A stretch of DNA of 64,000 nt from Acinetobacter venetianus RAG-1 = CIP 110063 (GCF_000368585.1 NZ_KB849558.1:473699-537698), one strand, 5' to 3'; shown: positions 44,111 through 52,413, counted from the first letter of the stretch. The notes: generated by a model not told the origin, from the letters alone. Numbers and translations are program-made.

Positions 44111-44591
44111 GATTTTTATCCCTTGCTGCTATTACCATTTCTTTAGTTTCAGCCTCAAAAACATCAAAACATTTATCTCCATGAAGCAAGGCCAAATGTA
44201 GAATTTTAAATATAAAAAAGGCTTGTTCTTTTTCTGCCTTAGGTTGAATATCAAATCCATGAAGGCGATAAATTTGGGCTGCTTTTATAAATTTAAAACA
44301 AGGCATTCCTAAAATTTCTTCAATTTCGGGTGTGATAGTTTTAGGTAAAAGTGCAAATTCAGTTTCTTTAAATACCGCGCAGTCTTTGTGATTTTTGGCT
44401 TCGTGGGCTTTGGCTGCTTGCCAAGAGGACCAAGCCGTATTAACCATTGTGTTCCTGTACGACTTACCACTCTTAATAAATGCACTTTTTAAGTTAGGCT
44501 GATGAGTTGCTATGTACTCAATAAGGGCTTCATACATACCTGTTGTTTTAAACCAAGCCTCAAAAGCCTCTCTCTCAATATATTTAGTCAT
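44103..44591 (-). CDS. Hypothetical phage protein
   Basis: 162 aa. The N-terminal third carries a motif common in phage early proteins: KYIEREAFEAWFKTTG and TAWSSWQAAKAHEAK, where the Trp-x-x-Trp-Gln-Ala pattern is repeated in many lambdoid hypothetical proteins. The rest is unassigned. It follows the next gene upstream by zero bases and overlaps the next one downstream by 8. Confidence 0.62.
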   Translation of the reverse strand: MTKYIEREAFEAWFKTTGMYEALIEYIATHQPNLKSAFIKSGKSYRNTMVNTAWSSWQAAKAHEAKNHKDCAVFKETEFALLPKTITPEIEEILGMPCFKFIKAAQIYRLHGFDIQPKAEKEQAFFIFKILHLALLHGDKCFDVFEAETKEMVIAARDKNHE

Positions 44592-44987
44592 TTACACGCC
44601 CTCATCCTGAAAATCATCTAAATCAAATTTCCATTTAGCGATCTGACCATTTACATCAATATTCATGATGATATAGTCACCATAACCGCATTCAGCAGGG
44701 CATAATGTTTTTGGGACATATCCTTCATCTTGTGATTTGATAACTTTTCTAGTTGAATCCAATAACTCCCACCCACAACCATCAACTACTTTGTAATGAA
44801 TAAAGGCAGTTTTTCCGATTTCCCAATTCTCAATAATGCCTGTGTCAACATTGATTACTGGGCACCATAATTCACCTAGTTTGCATGGGACATTTTTACC
44901 ATCTTCGGTGTCATCAACATCATTGATGGTTGTATCCTCCCAATATCGAACATGTGCTTTAACTTTAATTTTTTGGATATTAAGCAT
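44592..44987 (-). CDS. Hypothetical phage protein
   Basis: 131 aa from the ATG at 44987, which has GGAG 8 bases upstream; longer upstream reading overlaps the larger gene too far. Start IQKIKVKAHVRYWEDTTIND, beta-rich, with DGKNVPCKLGELWCPVIN and later LCPAECGYGDYIIMN, four cysteines in all. It overlaps the clamp-like gene by 8 bp (coupled). Function unknown. Confidence 0.6.
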   Translation of the reverse strand: MLNIQKIKVKAHVRYWEDTTINDVDDTEDGKNVPCKLGELWCPVINVDTGIIENWEIGKTAFIHYKVVDGCGWELLDSTRKVIKSQDEGYVPKTLCPAECGYGDYIIMNIDVNGQIAKWKFDLDDFQDEGV

Positions 44988-46227
44988 TAATATTCTCCAA
45001 AAAAGTTGTGTGAAGCCACCAGTTTGGATTTGTTTTGAGATACTCAGCATGTTCAGCTTCAGTACCTTCCCACACCTCAAGCGCTACAGCTTCGGCAATA
45101 GATTTACCAACAGTAGGGAACTGCTGTAATGCTTCTTGTTTCAGCCTGTGTACTAATTGCTTTCCAATTTTCTGAGAAGGGACAGGGTGTAAAATTGATG
45201 CTGAATCAGGTTCTTCTGGAATATTTACACTCCAAAGCTTTGTTTTGATTAATGCTTTATTTTCATTAAAGAACTTAGTCACTTGTTCTACAGTTGAAGC
45301 TACGATTGATTTATCACCGATGTAGCATTCAACACAATCATTAGTTGCTTGTATATATTTAATAGCTAATTTGAGATCGTCATAACGTTTTAATGGTTTT
45401 GCAAACCATTCTTCTGTTATTTCTAATTGATCTGCATGAGCTTGTTTTGAACTATTCCAGACCGCTGGATAAATCCAACTTGCTCCATCGTTAAAAGGTG
45501 AATGGTCTTTATTAAATCTTGGATTAAAGATAAAATCTTTTCGTAAGCGTTGAGCAGCTTTGAATGCGAATTCCGCGGATGCAGCTGCTAATAGTGTTAC
45601 CTCATCCTCATGACTATCTGAAATCGCAACACAAAATAATTCTGAATCTGGGTTCTCGCTTCTAGGCATTAATACAGCATTTACATTTTCAAAATCACTA
45701 AACGTAAAATTGATAATTGCTGCTTTGTCTATACCTGTTGGTTTCAAATTATGGCGACAAATACTGCCTAATATTCCTGAAATTTCTTCAAGCTTTTTAA
45801 TGTAATCTCCACCAAAGCATACAAAACCTTGGTATTCAGAATCTGCTTCTGGTAATACTTTTTGCCATTCTATAAATGAATCAGACAGAAATACTTTAAA
45901 ACCTTCATATGCATTATGATGATTCGGGATTTCAATTAATCCAGTTTGCTTATCCTTGTCGTAAGAAATTTGACAGTTGATTAATCCAGAACAGTATTCA
46001 GTTTTACTCACAAAGCTTTGAGCATATGCTTTTGGAATAATAAAAGAAATTTCATTTTCTACATTTCCCAATTTTGCATAAAAAAGAAAGCATCCATCTG
46101 TTGCGACAATATGTCCTTTGTTGATAGCAATGGCATCTAGATTTCTAAAATCAAATTCATCTTCATCTTTAGAAGCAATTAGAGCAGCTCGAAGTAGTGC
46201 TAGTGGCACAAGTATTTTGTATTCCAT
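44980..46227 (-). CDS. Sliding-clamp-like phage protein (DnaN-like fold suspected)
   Basis: 415 aa. The N-terminal 150 residues resemble phage and bacterial beta-clamp-like domains: LRAALIASKDEDEFDFRNLD then AIAINKGHIVATDGCFLFYA, matching the pattern 'conserved strand, ATDGhRl' of DnaN. The middle repeats a similar strand order (KAAIINFTFSDFENVNAVLM). The C-terminal 60 residues are separate (FPTVGKSIAEAVALEVWEGT). If correct it may be a processivity or decoy clamp for phage replication or recombination. The start shares one base with the stop of the Fis-like gene (TAATG). Confidence 0.45.
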   Translation of the reverse strand: MEYKILVPLALLRAALIASKDEDEFDFRNLDAIAINKGHIVATDGCFLFYAKLGNVENEISFIIPKAYAQSFVSKTEYCSGLINCQISYDKDKQTGLIEIPNHHNAYEGFKVFLSDSFIEWQKVLPEADSEYQGFVCFGGDYIKKLEEISGILGSICRHNLKPTGIDKAAIINFTFSDFENVNAVLMPRSENPDSELFCVAISDSHEDEVTLLAAASAEFAFKAAQRLRKDFIFNPRFNKDHSPFNDGASWIYPAVWNSSKQAHADQLEITEEWFAKPLKRYDDLKLAIKYIQATNDCVECYIGDKSIVASTVEQVTKFFNENKALIKTKLWSVNIPEEPDSASILHPVPSQKIGKQLVHRLKQEALQQFPTVGKSIAEAVALEVWEGTEAEHAEYLKTNPNWWLHTTFLENINA

Positions 46228-46478
46228 TAGACATTACCCTCATTCAAAATACCATGTGTGTATAACTTTTTGCGAAGAGTACCGCGGTTTAGACCTAATC
46301 GGAGTGCCACCCGTGTTTGATTACCACGTTCTTGAATTAATAATTCCTCAATTAGTGGCTTTTCGAAAACTTGCACAACTTCGTTATAGATATTGCTATC
46401 TTTAGACTCGATAATTGAGCGAACAATCGCTTTGACTTGTTGTTCGGTGTATATAGGCAAATTAACTTTTGTATTCAT
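46227..46478 (-). CDS. Fis-like helix-turn-helix protein
   Basis: 83 aa. The C-terminal half matches the Fis DNA-binding helix-turn-helix: ERGNQTRVALRLGLNRGTLR followed by KKLYTHGI, nearly the same as E. coli Fis in that block. The N-terminal half differs from Fis. Host Fis helps lambda excision and many recombinases; a phage copy in the xis-side operon suggests a similar role or control of early transcription. Coupled to the clamp-like gene. Confidence 0.82.
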   Translation of the reverse strand: MNTKVNLPIYTEQQVKAIVRSIIESKDSNIYNEVVQVFEKPLIEELLIQERGNQTRVALRLGLNRGTLRKKLYTHGILNEGNV

Positions 46479-46526
46479 TTACTTTTCCAATATTTAATAG
46501 ATAACTTTAGAGAAGGGCACCAAAAT

Positions 46527-47267
46527 TTAGGCTTGGCCCCATCGCTCATGAGTTTTTTTGTTCTTACATGCTGCAACGATGGCTTTTTCGAAAGTCGTGC
46601 CTTTAAAACGGTTATATGCAGCATCTAAAACGGAAGTATCAGTAGCTTTGTTAATTGCTGAAATTGCATCATTAAAAAGCTGGTTTTCAGTGCGTTTAGG
46701 TCTGGATTCACTCACGTTTTGTTGAACGTCTTTAGTTTCTTTAACAGCTGTGGCCTGTTGCTGTTGAGATTGCTGATTTGAATTTATAGGCTGTGAATTA
46801 CTGTAATAGTGGTCGTAAGCTTTTTGCTGATAACCAGGTGCATTCCAGTATCCAGCATGAATATCACCTGCAAATCCAAGAAGGCTCAAAGCTTTAACCG
46901 TTGCATTGGTTTTTGACTTTTTAATTGCATCTTCGTCATAAACCATTCCAGTGCTTGCCTTATACATAGCTTTAGAACCAGCAGTTTGATCAACACAACA
47001 TTTTTGACCATCTTTCATGTACCAAAGGGTGATTACTATCCAATGATGGATAGTCAGATCATCAATTTTTTGAAAGCCATGATCTTTAACATCTACGCCC
47101 CAACCATGACCAATGGGTCCGAAAGTCTCAGTAGCCCTTTGAATTAACCAATATGCTTTAGGAGAGGTGCCTTTATATGGTTTACCTTCAATCTTTTTGG
47201 TTTGTGTAGGATCAGTAATACAAACTGAATGCCATAAATGCATGTTTTGGTTGCTTGAATTTCCCAT
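46527..47267 (-). CDS. Single-strand annealing protein, Rad52/Erf/Sak-like
   Basis: 246 aa from the ATG at 47267 (AGGAGGT 8-14 bases before); a GTG at 47273 is too close to that site. The core is GTSPKAYWLIQRATETFGPI, GWGVDV..., WYMKDGQKCCVDQTAGSKA and TNATVKALSLLGFAGDI, the last like the end of the Erf/Sak annealing domain (A-lt-kALs-LGf-gDi). A Gln-rich linker and a small C-terminal domain follow. It would mediate annealing in phage recombination. Part of the leftward early operon. Confidence 0.72.
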   Translation of the reverse strand: MGNSSNQNMHLWHSVCITDPTQTKKIEGKPYKGTSPKAYWLIQRATETFGPIGHGWGVDVKDHGFQKIDDLTIHHWIVITLWYMKDGQKCCVDQTAGSKAMYKASTGMVYDEDAIKKSKTNATVKALSLLGFAGDIHAGYWNAPGYQQKAYDHYYSNSQPINSNQQSQQQQATAVKETKDVQQNVSESRPKRTENQLFNDAISAINKATDTSVLDAAYNRFKGTTFEKAIVAACKNKKTHERWGQA

Positions 47268-47279
47268 GTTCACAACCTC

Positions 47280-47861
47280 CTAACCCAAAGTTTTACGTTG
47301 ACGTGGTTCACTTTCAAAGAAACCCTTTTCATCTAAATACTGGCAACGACGAGCTAATTCTTTAGCTTGACGGGCTTTATATAGATGAGGTGTCACTTTT
47401 TCAGAAGGTGTTGTCGGGATTAATTGACCATTACGTTCAATATAAAAATCAAATCCGTTTAACTTGGTTCCCCAAGTTAAGTGCTTACTTAGACCAGCTG
47501 GTAACTTAGAAACAGGATTCTTCTTCAGAACATATACTGAATAGTTATCAAAACCTACGCGATATCGCTCATTGCCATCACCATCAATATTTAAAAATTC
47601 GCAAAAATACTTTGATGATTTTTCTTTATGGCGCTGAGTTTCATAAGTTTTCATTGAGTAACGGAATTTTAGAAAACCACCGTAAATATCAGCAATAGAA
47701 ATAGGGCAATTCTTCTCTATGAATGTCCAGTCTGATGTTTCAACCTCTGCATATTCAATACCGATGCCTTTACTAAGTGACTCAAGAACTTGAGCAGGGC
47801 CGATATTTTGACTAAAAGCCTCAAATGTAGAGTTGATCTGCTGTTTAATAGTCGATGACAT
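47280..47861 (-). CDS. Hypothetical phage protein
   Basis: 193 aa, no signal or membrane segment. Parts read NIGPAQVLESLSKGIGIEYA and DWTFIEKNCPISIADIYGGF. It lies 12 bp before the annealing-protein gene and overlaps its upstream gene by one base, so it probably works with recombination genes, but no exonuclease motif (such as YqaJ) is visible. Function unknown. Confidence 0.6.
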   Translation of the reverse strand: MSSTIKQQINSTFEAFSQNIGPAQVLESLSKGIGIEYAEVETSDWTFIEKNCPISIADIYGGFLKFRYSMKTYETQRHKEKSSKYFCEFLNIDGDGNERYRVGFDNYSVYVLKKNPVSKLPAGLSKHLTWGTKLNGFDFYIERNGQLIPTTPSEKVTPHLYKARQAKELARRCQYLDEKGFFESEPRQRKTLG

Positions 47862-48319
47862 TAGCGAACCTCCACGAGTTTATTAGCTTCAATGAAGTTT
47901 TTTAATGCTTCATTGATTCTCTTGTGATCCTGAAAATTGGTGAAGTCATCGATATGATTTCCGTTTCTATCAGTGATTTGACCAATTTCTAAGTTTGTAA
48001 TATCTACAGCTGTGAACGCGGTTTCTTCTATACCGTAGTCACTTGGATAGGTTTCAAATTTGAAATCTACTGGTACTAAGTAACCATCAAGATTGATTAA
48101 TCCTGTCCCAGTATTTTTTGATGTAATTGAAAGAAGCGAAATACCATAAGTGGATGTTTGAATATCAGGAATTGAATCATTCTGAGTCGTATGTTCAATC
48201 TTTCTTGGCTCAGCTAAAAAAAATAGTCCAAGCAAAGTCATTAACGCTATTACAGCGGTAATTTTCATTACATTAGAGATACTAAATGTAATGTTGTTTT
48301 GAGAAAGCTTTTGTTCCAT
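47861..48319 (-). CDS. Hypothetical protein with one membrane anchor
   Basis: 152 aa. A single hydrophobic helix lies at about residues 17-35 (IALMTLLGLFFLA preceded by Met-Lys-Ile-Thr), with a soluble beta-rich part after it. No lipobox. It begins after a 106-bp gap that holds a stem-loop (48374-48403). Membrane proteins in this operon position can be exclusion factors, but nothing specific shows this here. Confidence 0.55.
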   Translation of the reverse strand: MEQKLSQNNITFSISNVMKITAVIALMTLLGLFFLAEPRKIEHTTQNDSIPDIQTSTYGISLLSITSKNTGTGLINLDGYLVPVDFKFETYPSDYGIEETAFTAVDITNLEIGQITDRNGNHIDDFTNFQDHKRINEALKNFIEANKLVEVR

Positions 48320-48373
48320 AATGCTCTCGTTCCATAATTTTCTTGCTTAAAGCAATGAAGGTTGACCTTAAGA

Positions 48374-48403
48374 AGCCCTGAATCCGCCAAGATTAGCAGG
48401 GCT
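48374..48403. other. Stem-loop between DUF2303 gene and downstream operon part
   Basis: AGCCCTG (48374-48380) pairs with CAGGGCT (48397-48403), flanked by seven T on the plus strand. For the leftward transcript it lacks a good U-run, so it may be a weak terminator or attenuator; for plus-strand transcripts it would terminate well. Confidence 0.55.
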
Positions 48404-48425
48404 TTTTTTGGCTTTTATTTAAGTA

Positions 48426-49235
48426 TTACGCTTGAAACGTACCAATTAAAACTTGATGATCTGGAAGAAGGTTTGTAACGAGAACCTTAAATTCTTGAAT
48501 GATGTCATTACTTAAAATTTCTTCTTTTACGATTTGGAGCGCGAATACAGGTTCACCGCTACTACCGTTAACGATTAAACGCAACTCAATTGTTTTAGCT
48601 TCCAAACCAACATAAGCGGTATCGAGAATCTTGAATTTTGCTGGTAATTGCCCTTTTTTGGCCTTAGCTGCAATATCCGCCTGAGCTGTACGGACTTCAC
48701 GAGTGTTTTCAACCTCAGCATCACTTGAGGTGTTAATATCAACCTTCATATTTCGTACAGCGACAATTGCTTCTTTAATATTGATTTCTTTGTCATCTGC
48801 ATCAAGTGCGGTAAGAACAGTTGCCCAATCTTCAAGAAAGGTTGCAAAGCGTTTTTGGTCAAGCTTTGTATCTTTAAGTTGATTTAACTTTTTCCAAACT
48901 ACAGTCGGATCAAGTTGTAATGTTGCTGTGTGGTCGCAATGACCTTGGTCAAAGCCTTTTTCACTATAATTCAATACAGCAACAGCTTTAACATCATCAC
49001 GAGATACGAATACTGGCACTGGTCCAATCGTTGGTGCATCAGCAATGTATTTTGCAAAATCTGCGAAGATTGGTGTTGCAAAGATGCCACGAATGCGATT
49101 TCGACCATTTTGATGAATTTCCAAATTATGAATTTTGAAATTCTCATGAACAGCTTGAAGCCCGCCACGGTCTAAATCCATTACAGGTGAACAATGTTCA
49201 ACAACTGCTGCAACTTCACTTTTTTCTAATGACAT
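48426..49235 (-). CDS. DUF2303 (YfdQ-like) phage protein
   Basis: 269 aa. Typical DUF2303 features: FADFAKYIADAPTIGPVPVF, VAVLNYSEKGFDQGHCDHTA, and FATFLEDWATVLTALDADDK. The family is common in lambdoid early-left operons (YfdQ in E. coli) and its molecular role is unknown. The ATG has an AAGGAA box nearby. It is the second gene after the operator cluster at 49644-49713. Confidence 0.85.
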   Translation of the reverse strand: MSLEKSEVAAVVEHCSPVMDLDRGGLQAVHENFKIHNLEIHQNGRNRIRGIFATPIFADFAKYIADAPTIGPVPVFVSRDDVKAVAVLNYSEKGFDQGHCDHTATLQLDPTVVWKKLNQLKDTKLDQKRFATFLEDWATVLTALDADDKEINIKEAIVAVRNMKVDINTSSDAEVENTREVRTAQADIAAKAKKGQLPAKFKILDTAYVGLEAKTIELRLIVNGSSGEPVFALQIVKEEILSNDIIQEFKVLVTNLLPDHQVLIGTFQA

Positions 49236-49279
49236 GATTTTTTCCTTTACAAAGGTTTTGGGGGAGTTAAGAAGAGGCC

Positions 49280-49600
49280 TTATGCATCTTCAAAAAGTTG
49301 AGCTGTGTGATTTGCAAAAAGAGATACATCACCGTCTTTATTGACATGCATTGATGTTTTTGCACCGTGATTTTCAATTTTATTGCCATCTGGAAAGGGG
49401 GTATTTGATGTTAATTTGTGCTCAATTGTGACGCTGTTTGCACCGACACCTTTTGAGAATTTGATCTTGACGTTAATTTCACCTTTGCCGTCATTATCAA
49501 CGGTTGCTGATGCAACTTCACTGATTGCATAGCCTAATTGTTGAGCAAAGACACCACCGTCAATGTCATCGATAAATTGGTTATGATCGGTTGATTTCAT
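49280..49600 (-). CDS. Hypothetical phage protein, first gene of the early-left operon
   Basis: 106 aa, beta-rich, beginning KSTDHNQFIDDIDGGVFAQQ and with GEINVKIKFSKGVGANSVTI. It ends 45 bp before the DUF2303 gene and starts 44 bp left of the nearest operator repeat, so it is the first gene of the leftward operon of prophage 2. Its position recalls YfdP next to YfdQ, but I cannot confirm homology. Confidence 0.6.
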   Translation of the reverse strand: MKSTDHNQFIDDIDGGVFAQQLGYAISEVASATVDNDGKGEINVKIKFSKGVGANSVTIEHKLTSNTPFPDGNKIENHGAKTSMHVNKDGDVSLFANHTAQLFEDA

Positions 49601-49643
49601 TTTCAGTCACCTAACTTTAGGTTTTTGTTGTTGGTGAATTTAG

Positions 49644-49713
49644 TTTATCAAAGGAAACTTTTGTGTCAAGAAATAATTTACTAAAGGAAACATTTATTTT
49701 TCCTAAGGGAAAC
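49644..49713. promoter_or_regulatory. Three iterated operator-like sites, early-left control region
   Basis: TTTATCAAAGGAAAC (49644-49658), TTTACTAAAGGAAAC (49677-49691) and TTTCCTAAGGGAAAC (49699-49713), the last nearly palindromic. They lie just upstream of the leftward operon, like lambda OL. The sequence differs from the TAAACT/AGTTTA sites between cI and cro. Confidence 0.6.
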
Positions 49714-49737
49714 TTTGTGCTTTAATAGGCAAAAGAA

Positions 49738-49758
49738 AACCTGACATAAGGTCAGGTT
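49738..49758 (-). terminator. Stem-loop, probable terminator on the minus strand
   Basis: AACCTGAC / GTCAGGTT with a 5-base loop; on the minus strand it is followed by TTCTTTT. It could stop leftward transcripts from 50305 before they reach the operator region. Confidence 0.55.
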
Positions 49759-49778
49759 GTTTGGAGTTTATTAAGCTT

Positions 49779-50024
49779 ATGAGCCAAAAATATAGAAATC
49801 GGAAAAAGAAAGATCGTCATATTAAATGGCTTGAAAAACAAGCTGGCGAGTTGAGAAATATTAAAAAGTCATCTCTCATGTTTGAGGATATTGCCGTCTT
49901 GATGCAGAAAATGCAGGATAATTATAGACAAAAAATTCAACTTAACAGCATTAAAAGAGGTGATGTTTCTGTGAACGAATTAAGGAGAAAGTTGGAACAA
50001 ATTAGCTATCCCTCCATTCTTTGA
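49779..50024 (+). CDS. Small basic phage protein
   Basis: 81 aa from the ATG at 49779 (a TTG at 49761 is also open). It starts SQKYRNRKKKDRHIKWLEKQ, is highly basic and helical, and may bind RNA or DNA. It overlaps the end of the leftward gene 50006-50305 by 19 bp on the other strand. In lambda this place between OL and cI holds N and rex-type genes; an N-like arginine-rich role is conceivable but unproven. Confidence 0.45.
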   Translation: MSQKYRNRKKKDRHIKWLEKQAGELRNIKKSSLMFEDIAVLMQKMQDNYRQKIQLNSIKRGDVSVNELRRKLEQISYPSIL

Positions 50025-50305
50025 ATTGTTAAATCAATAAGCTTATTAAGCTCATCATTAAAACCCTGTAACACAACACTTATGGCCTCAGATGCTACTT
50101 CTGGAGTCTCAAAGTAGTCTAAAACAAATAATTTTTGAATAACTGGATTCTGTTGGTCAGATATTTCTTTGATGCTGATTAAAATTGATGCTGCCAAATT
50201 TGGGTTTGAATGAATAATTTGATTCACAAACATCATAAGAGCAGCATTTTTCCCTTGTAAATCAAATGAATTTATTTCACTAACTGAAAACTGATTATTT
50301 GGCAT
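50006..50305 (-). CDS. Hypothetical phage protein next to cI
   Basis: 99 aa, helical and acidic, beginning PNNQFSVSEINSFDLQGKNA. It lies 45 bp downstream of the cI-type repressor gene on the same strand, so it may be expressed in the lysogen, like rex genes. No domain recognised. Confidence 0.55.
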   Translation of the reverse strand: MPNNQFSVSEINSFDLQGKNAALMMFVNQIIHSNPNLAASILISIKEISDQQNPVIQKLFVLDYFETPEVASEAISVVLQGFNDELNKLIDLTIQRMEG

Positions 50306-50350
50306 GATTTTTAACCTAAGTAAAGAGAATCTAGCTTTTATAAATATGAA

Positions 50351-51076
50351 TTAGCGCCTAATCCTCTTTACAACTTGTTTCCACCAGTACTGACCAACTA
50401 CAAAGATACCTTCAGATTCAATGCGTTGAGGCGAGTAAAATTCATCTGGATATTGAATTTTATCTGGGTTAGCCGAAACTGCTTTAAACCCACCTTTACC
50501 TTGATCATTCCAGTTATAAAGATATTTGATTTTGGTGTCATCTCCGACTTGGAAGGCGTAAATCTCTCCATCAAAAATATTTTTTGCTGACATATCAATA
50601 GATATAGCTTGTCCATCTTTTAGTTTTGGAAACATACTTTCACCACGTACATGGATCACTTTTGTTGTATCTGGTTTGACATTGCACTCTCTAACTAAAT
50701 CTACAGGAAAGAGCATTTTCTTATCGCTTGGTTTTTCTAAATTTAAATAACCATTCCCAGCGCTTACATAGACATCATCATAATAATCAATTGCTACATA
50801 ACCATCTGGTACAGGATCGCCTTCCTCATAAACTTCAACTTCCATGCTACTTATAGAGGCATTGGATTTTTCTTTAATTTCACCATTAATAATCCATGCT
50901 TCTGTTGTCTTTAATATTTTAGCCAGTTTAGTCAGGTTCTCACCATTTGGTGTATTTGTACCAGAGACCCACTTGGAAACAGTACCTTTCGATAAACCAT
51001 AAGTATTAATTAAATCTACTTGTTTGATATTTAATTCACGCATTCGAGTAGCGATGCGATCTGAAATTGTACTCAT
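50351..51076 (-). CDS. cI: CI/LexA-type phage repressor (XRE HTH and S24 peptidase)
   Basis: 241 aa. N-terminal HTH at about residues 5-60 (IKQVDLINTYGLSKGTVSKW); C-terminal S24 peptidase with the catalytic Ser in VIHVRGESMFPKLKDGQAI and Lys in DDTKIKYLY. A likely self-cleavage Ala-Gly pair stands in VYVSAGNGYL (about 108-117). It keeps the prophage silent and is cut after RecA activation by DNA damage. Divergent from the small cro gene across a 110-bp operator region. Confidence 0.93.
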   Translation of the reverse strand: MSTISDRIATRMRELNIKQVDLINTYGLSKGTVSKWVSGTNTPNGENLTKLAKILKTTEAWIINGEIKEKSNASISSMEVEVYEEGDPVPDGYVAIDYYDDVYVSAGNGYLNLEKPSDKKMLFPVDLVRECNVKPDTTKVIHVRGESMFPKLKDGQAISIDMSAKNIFDGEIYAFQVGDDTKIKYLYNWNDQGKGGFKAVSANPDKIQYPDEFYSPQRIESEGIFVVGQYWWKQVVKRIRR

Positions 51077-51106
51077 AAAGAATTTCCAAAAGTATGGTTC
51101 TTGGTT

Positions 51107-51188
51107 TCTTATAGTAAACTCAAGTATTGACCTTAAAATAAACTTATGGTTTACTTTTATAAACTTTAAGTTTATTAGGGTAAACTAT
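51107..51188. promoter_or_regulatory. cI-cro operator/promoter region (OR-like)
   Basis: ATAAACTTTAAGTTTAT (51159-51175) is a perfect 17-base palindrome. A weaker copy lies at 51138-51154 and half-sites TAAACT at about 51113 and 51181. A rightward promoter TTGACC (51127-51132), 17 bases, TTTACT (51150-51155) overlaps them. Arrangement and position match a lambdoid OR. Confidence 0.7.
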
Positions 51189-51357
51189 GACTGTGGATGA
51201 GCTAAAGGCATTGCTTAATGTCACAACTGATAAAGAGCTTGCTGAAAGATTTAAGCGCAGTAAGGGGCAAATTAGTAAATGGCGATCAAATGGCATTCCT
51301 GAACAAGTATTGAATGTTATTGATGCCATGCTTGTTAAGCAGAAAAAATCTGCTTAA
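51187..51357 (+). CDS. Cro-like small repressor
   Basis: 56 aa: VDELKALLNVTTDKELAERF, then KRSKGQISKWRSNGIPEQ. The helix-turn-helix pattern (EL-A-x-F-x-x-S-K-G-Q-I-S-K-W-R) is that of Cro/YdaS-type proteins. It is the first rightward gene, divergent from cI, and starts within the last operator half-site. It should favour lytic growth by blocking cI expression. The gene is short but its position and motif are convincing. Confidence 0.85.
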   Translation: MTVDELKALLNVTTDKELAERFKRSKGQISKWRSNGIPEQVLNVIDAMLVKQKKSA

Positions 51358-51380
51358 TCAAAAGATTGTAGGGATTAAAC

Positions 51381-51635
51381 GTGAGCAAATGGAAGAGCAA
51401 GTACTTAGAGCTTTTAAAAATGAGCAAGAAAACTGTGTGTATACCCACACACTTAACAGATGAACTTTCCAAGCATGTAGCTAGACAGGCGTTAGAGAGG
51501 GGCTGGTCAAACAGCCAATATTTACGTTGGTTAGTCACTTTAGATAAGAAGCGTTGTGAAGATGATGCAGAGCTTATGTCAGAGGTGACAGGGATTGAAA
51601 GAGAACAATTCGATCTAATCGAACGGAAACAATAA
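51381..51635 (+). CDS. Hypothetical small phage regulator
   Basis: 84 aa from a GTG at 51381 with AGGG 7 bases before it; an ATG at 51420 is an alternative. The middle (VCIPTHLTDELSKHVARQAL then ERGWSNSQYLRWLV) looks like a strand followed by two helices, resembling ribbon-helix-helix proteins. It is the second rightward gene, a place often held by CII-like or other early regulators. Confidence 0.5.
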   Translation: MSKWKSKYLELLKMSKKTVCIPTHLTDELSKHVARQALERGWSNSQYLRWLVTLDKKRCEDDAELMSEVTGIEREQFDLIERKQ

Positions 51636-51666
51636 AAATCACGTAATTGAGTGAGGTTGACTAGAA

Positions 51667-52353
51667 ATGAGTAGTTTGGTGCAAAGTTTAGATTGTCCTA
51701 ATCAGGTAACAATGAGCTCCATTGAGATTGTCAGTTTCATTAATGCATTCCGTAAAGAAAAGAATGAGCCTCTTTTGCGTCATGCTGATTTTATGGTGAA
51801 AGTACCTAAAGTCTTAGGTGAAGGGGTAGGTGAAAAATTTCGTACACCCTATATCCATCCTCAAAATGGTCAAACTTACAGCATTTTTAGTTTTCCGAAA
51901 CGTGAGGCATGTCTCATGGCTATGTCATATAGCTATGAATTACAAGCGGCTGTTTTTGATCGAATGACAGCTTTGGAAGAAGCACTTAAAAAACCAGCTA
52001 TTCCTCAATCATTTTCTGAGGCATTACAACTTGCTGCTGATCAAGCACGTCAATTAGAACTTGCAGCTCCAAAAGTTGAGTATTACGACAAGGTAGTTGA
52101 GCGTTCTACATTACTGAATGCATCACAGGTAGCACAAAAAATAAAAATTTCAGCCGTAAAAATGAACCAACTATTAGACATTTTTAATGTTTACCACAAA
52201 GGCGTTAAACGAGCTCGTTTATTTCAGCAGTGGTTTATTGATAAGGGCTTTGGAGAAGTTAAACAAACTGAACTCGGTTTTTCACAGCCGATGTTCACAA
52301 CAAAAGGAGAGGCTTGGGTAATAGAAAAATTAACCAATGAAGGTTTGGTCTAA
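51667..52353 (+). CDS. Rha-type antirepressor with KilAC C-terminal domain
   Basis: 228 aa. The N-terminal part (about residues 15-100) follows the Rha phage regulatory family (MSSIEIVSFINAFRKEKNEP, FRTPYIHPQNGQTYSIFSFP, KREACLMAMSYSYELQAAVF). After a coiled linker the C-terminal part (about 140-228, LNASQVAQKIKISAVKMNQL and QPMFTTKGEAWVIEKL) is a KilAC/ANT domain. Such proteins counter repressors or inhibit host processes. Part of the rightward early operon. Confidence 0.85.
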   Translation: MSSLVQSLDCPNQVTMSSIEIVSFINAFRKEKNEPLLRHADFMVKVPKVLGEGVGEKFRTPYIHPQNGQTYSIFSFPKREACLMAMSYSYELQAAVFDRMTALEEALKKPAIPQSFSEALQLAADQARQLELAAPKVEYYDKVVERSTLLNASQVAQKIKISAVKMNQLLDIFNVYHKGVKRARLFQQWFIDKGFGEVKQTELGFSQPMFTTKGEAWVIEKLTNEGLV

Positions 52354-52413
52354 CCGCCTCCTGCGCCAACAAGAAGCGGTTAAAAATTTTATTCATTTAT
52401 TTTCGAGGTACAA

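Noticed and set aside
49761..50024. Small basic protein as lambda N
   Set aside because: Basic and well placed, but no boxA/boxB (nut) pair could be recognised, so the name was not given.
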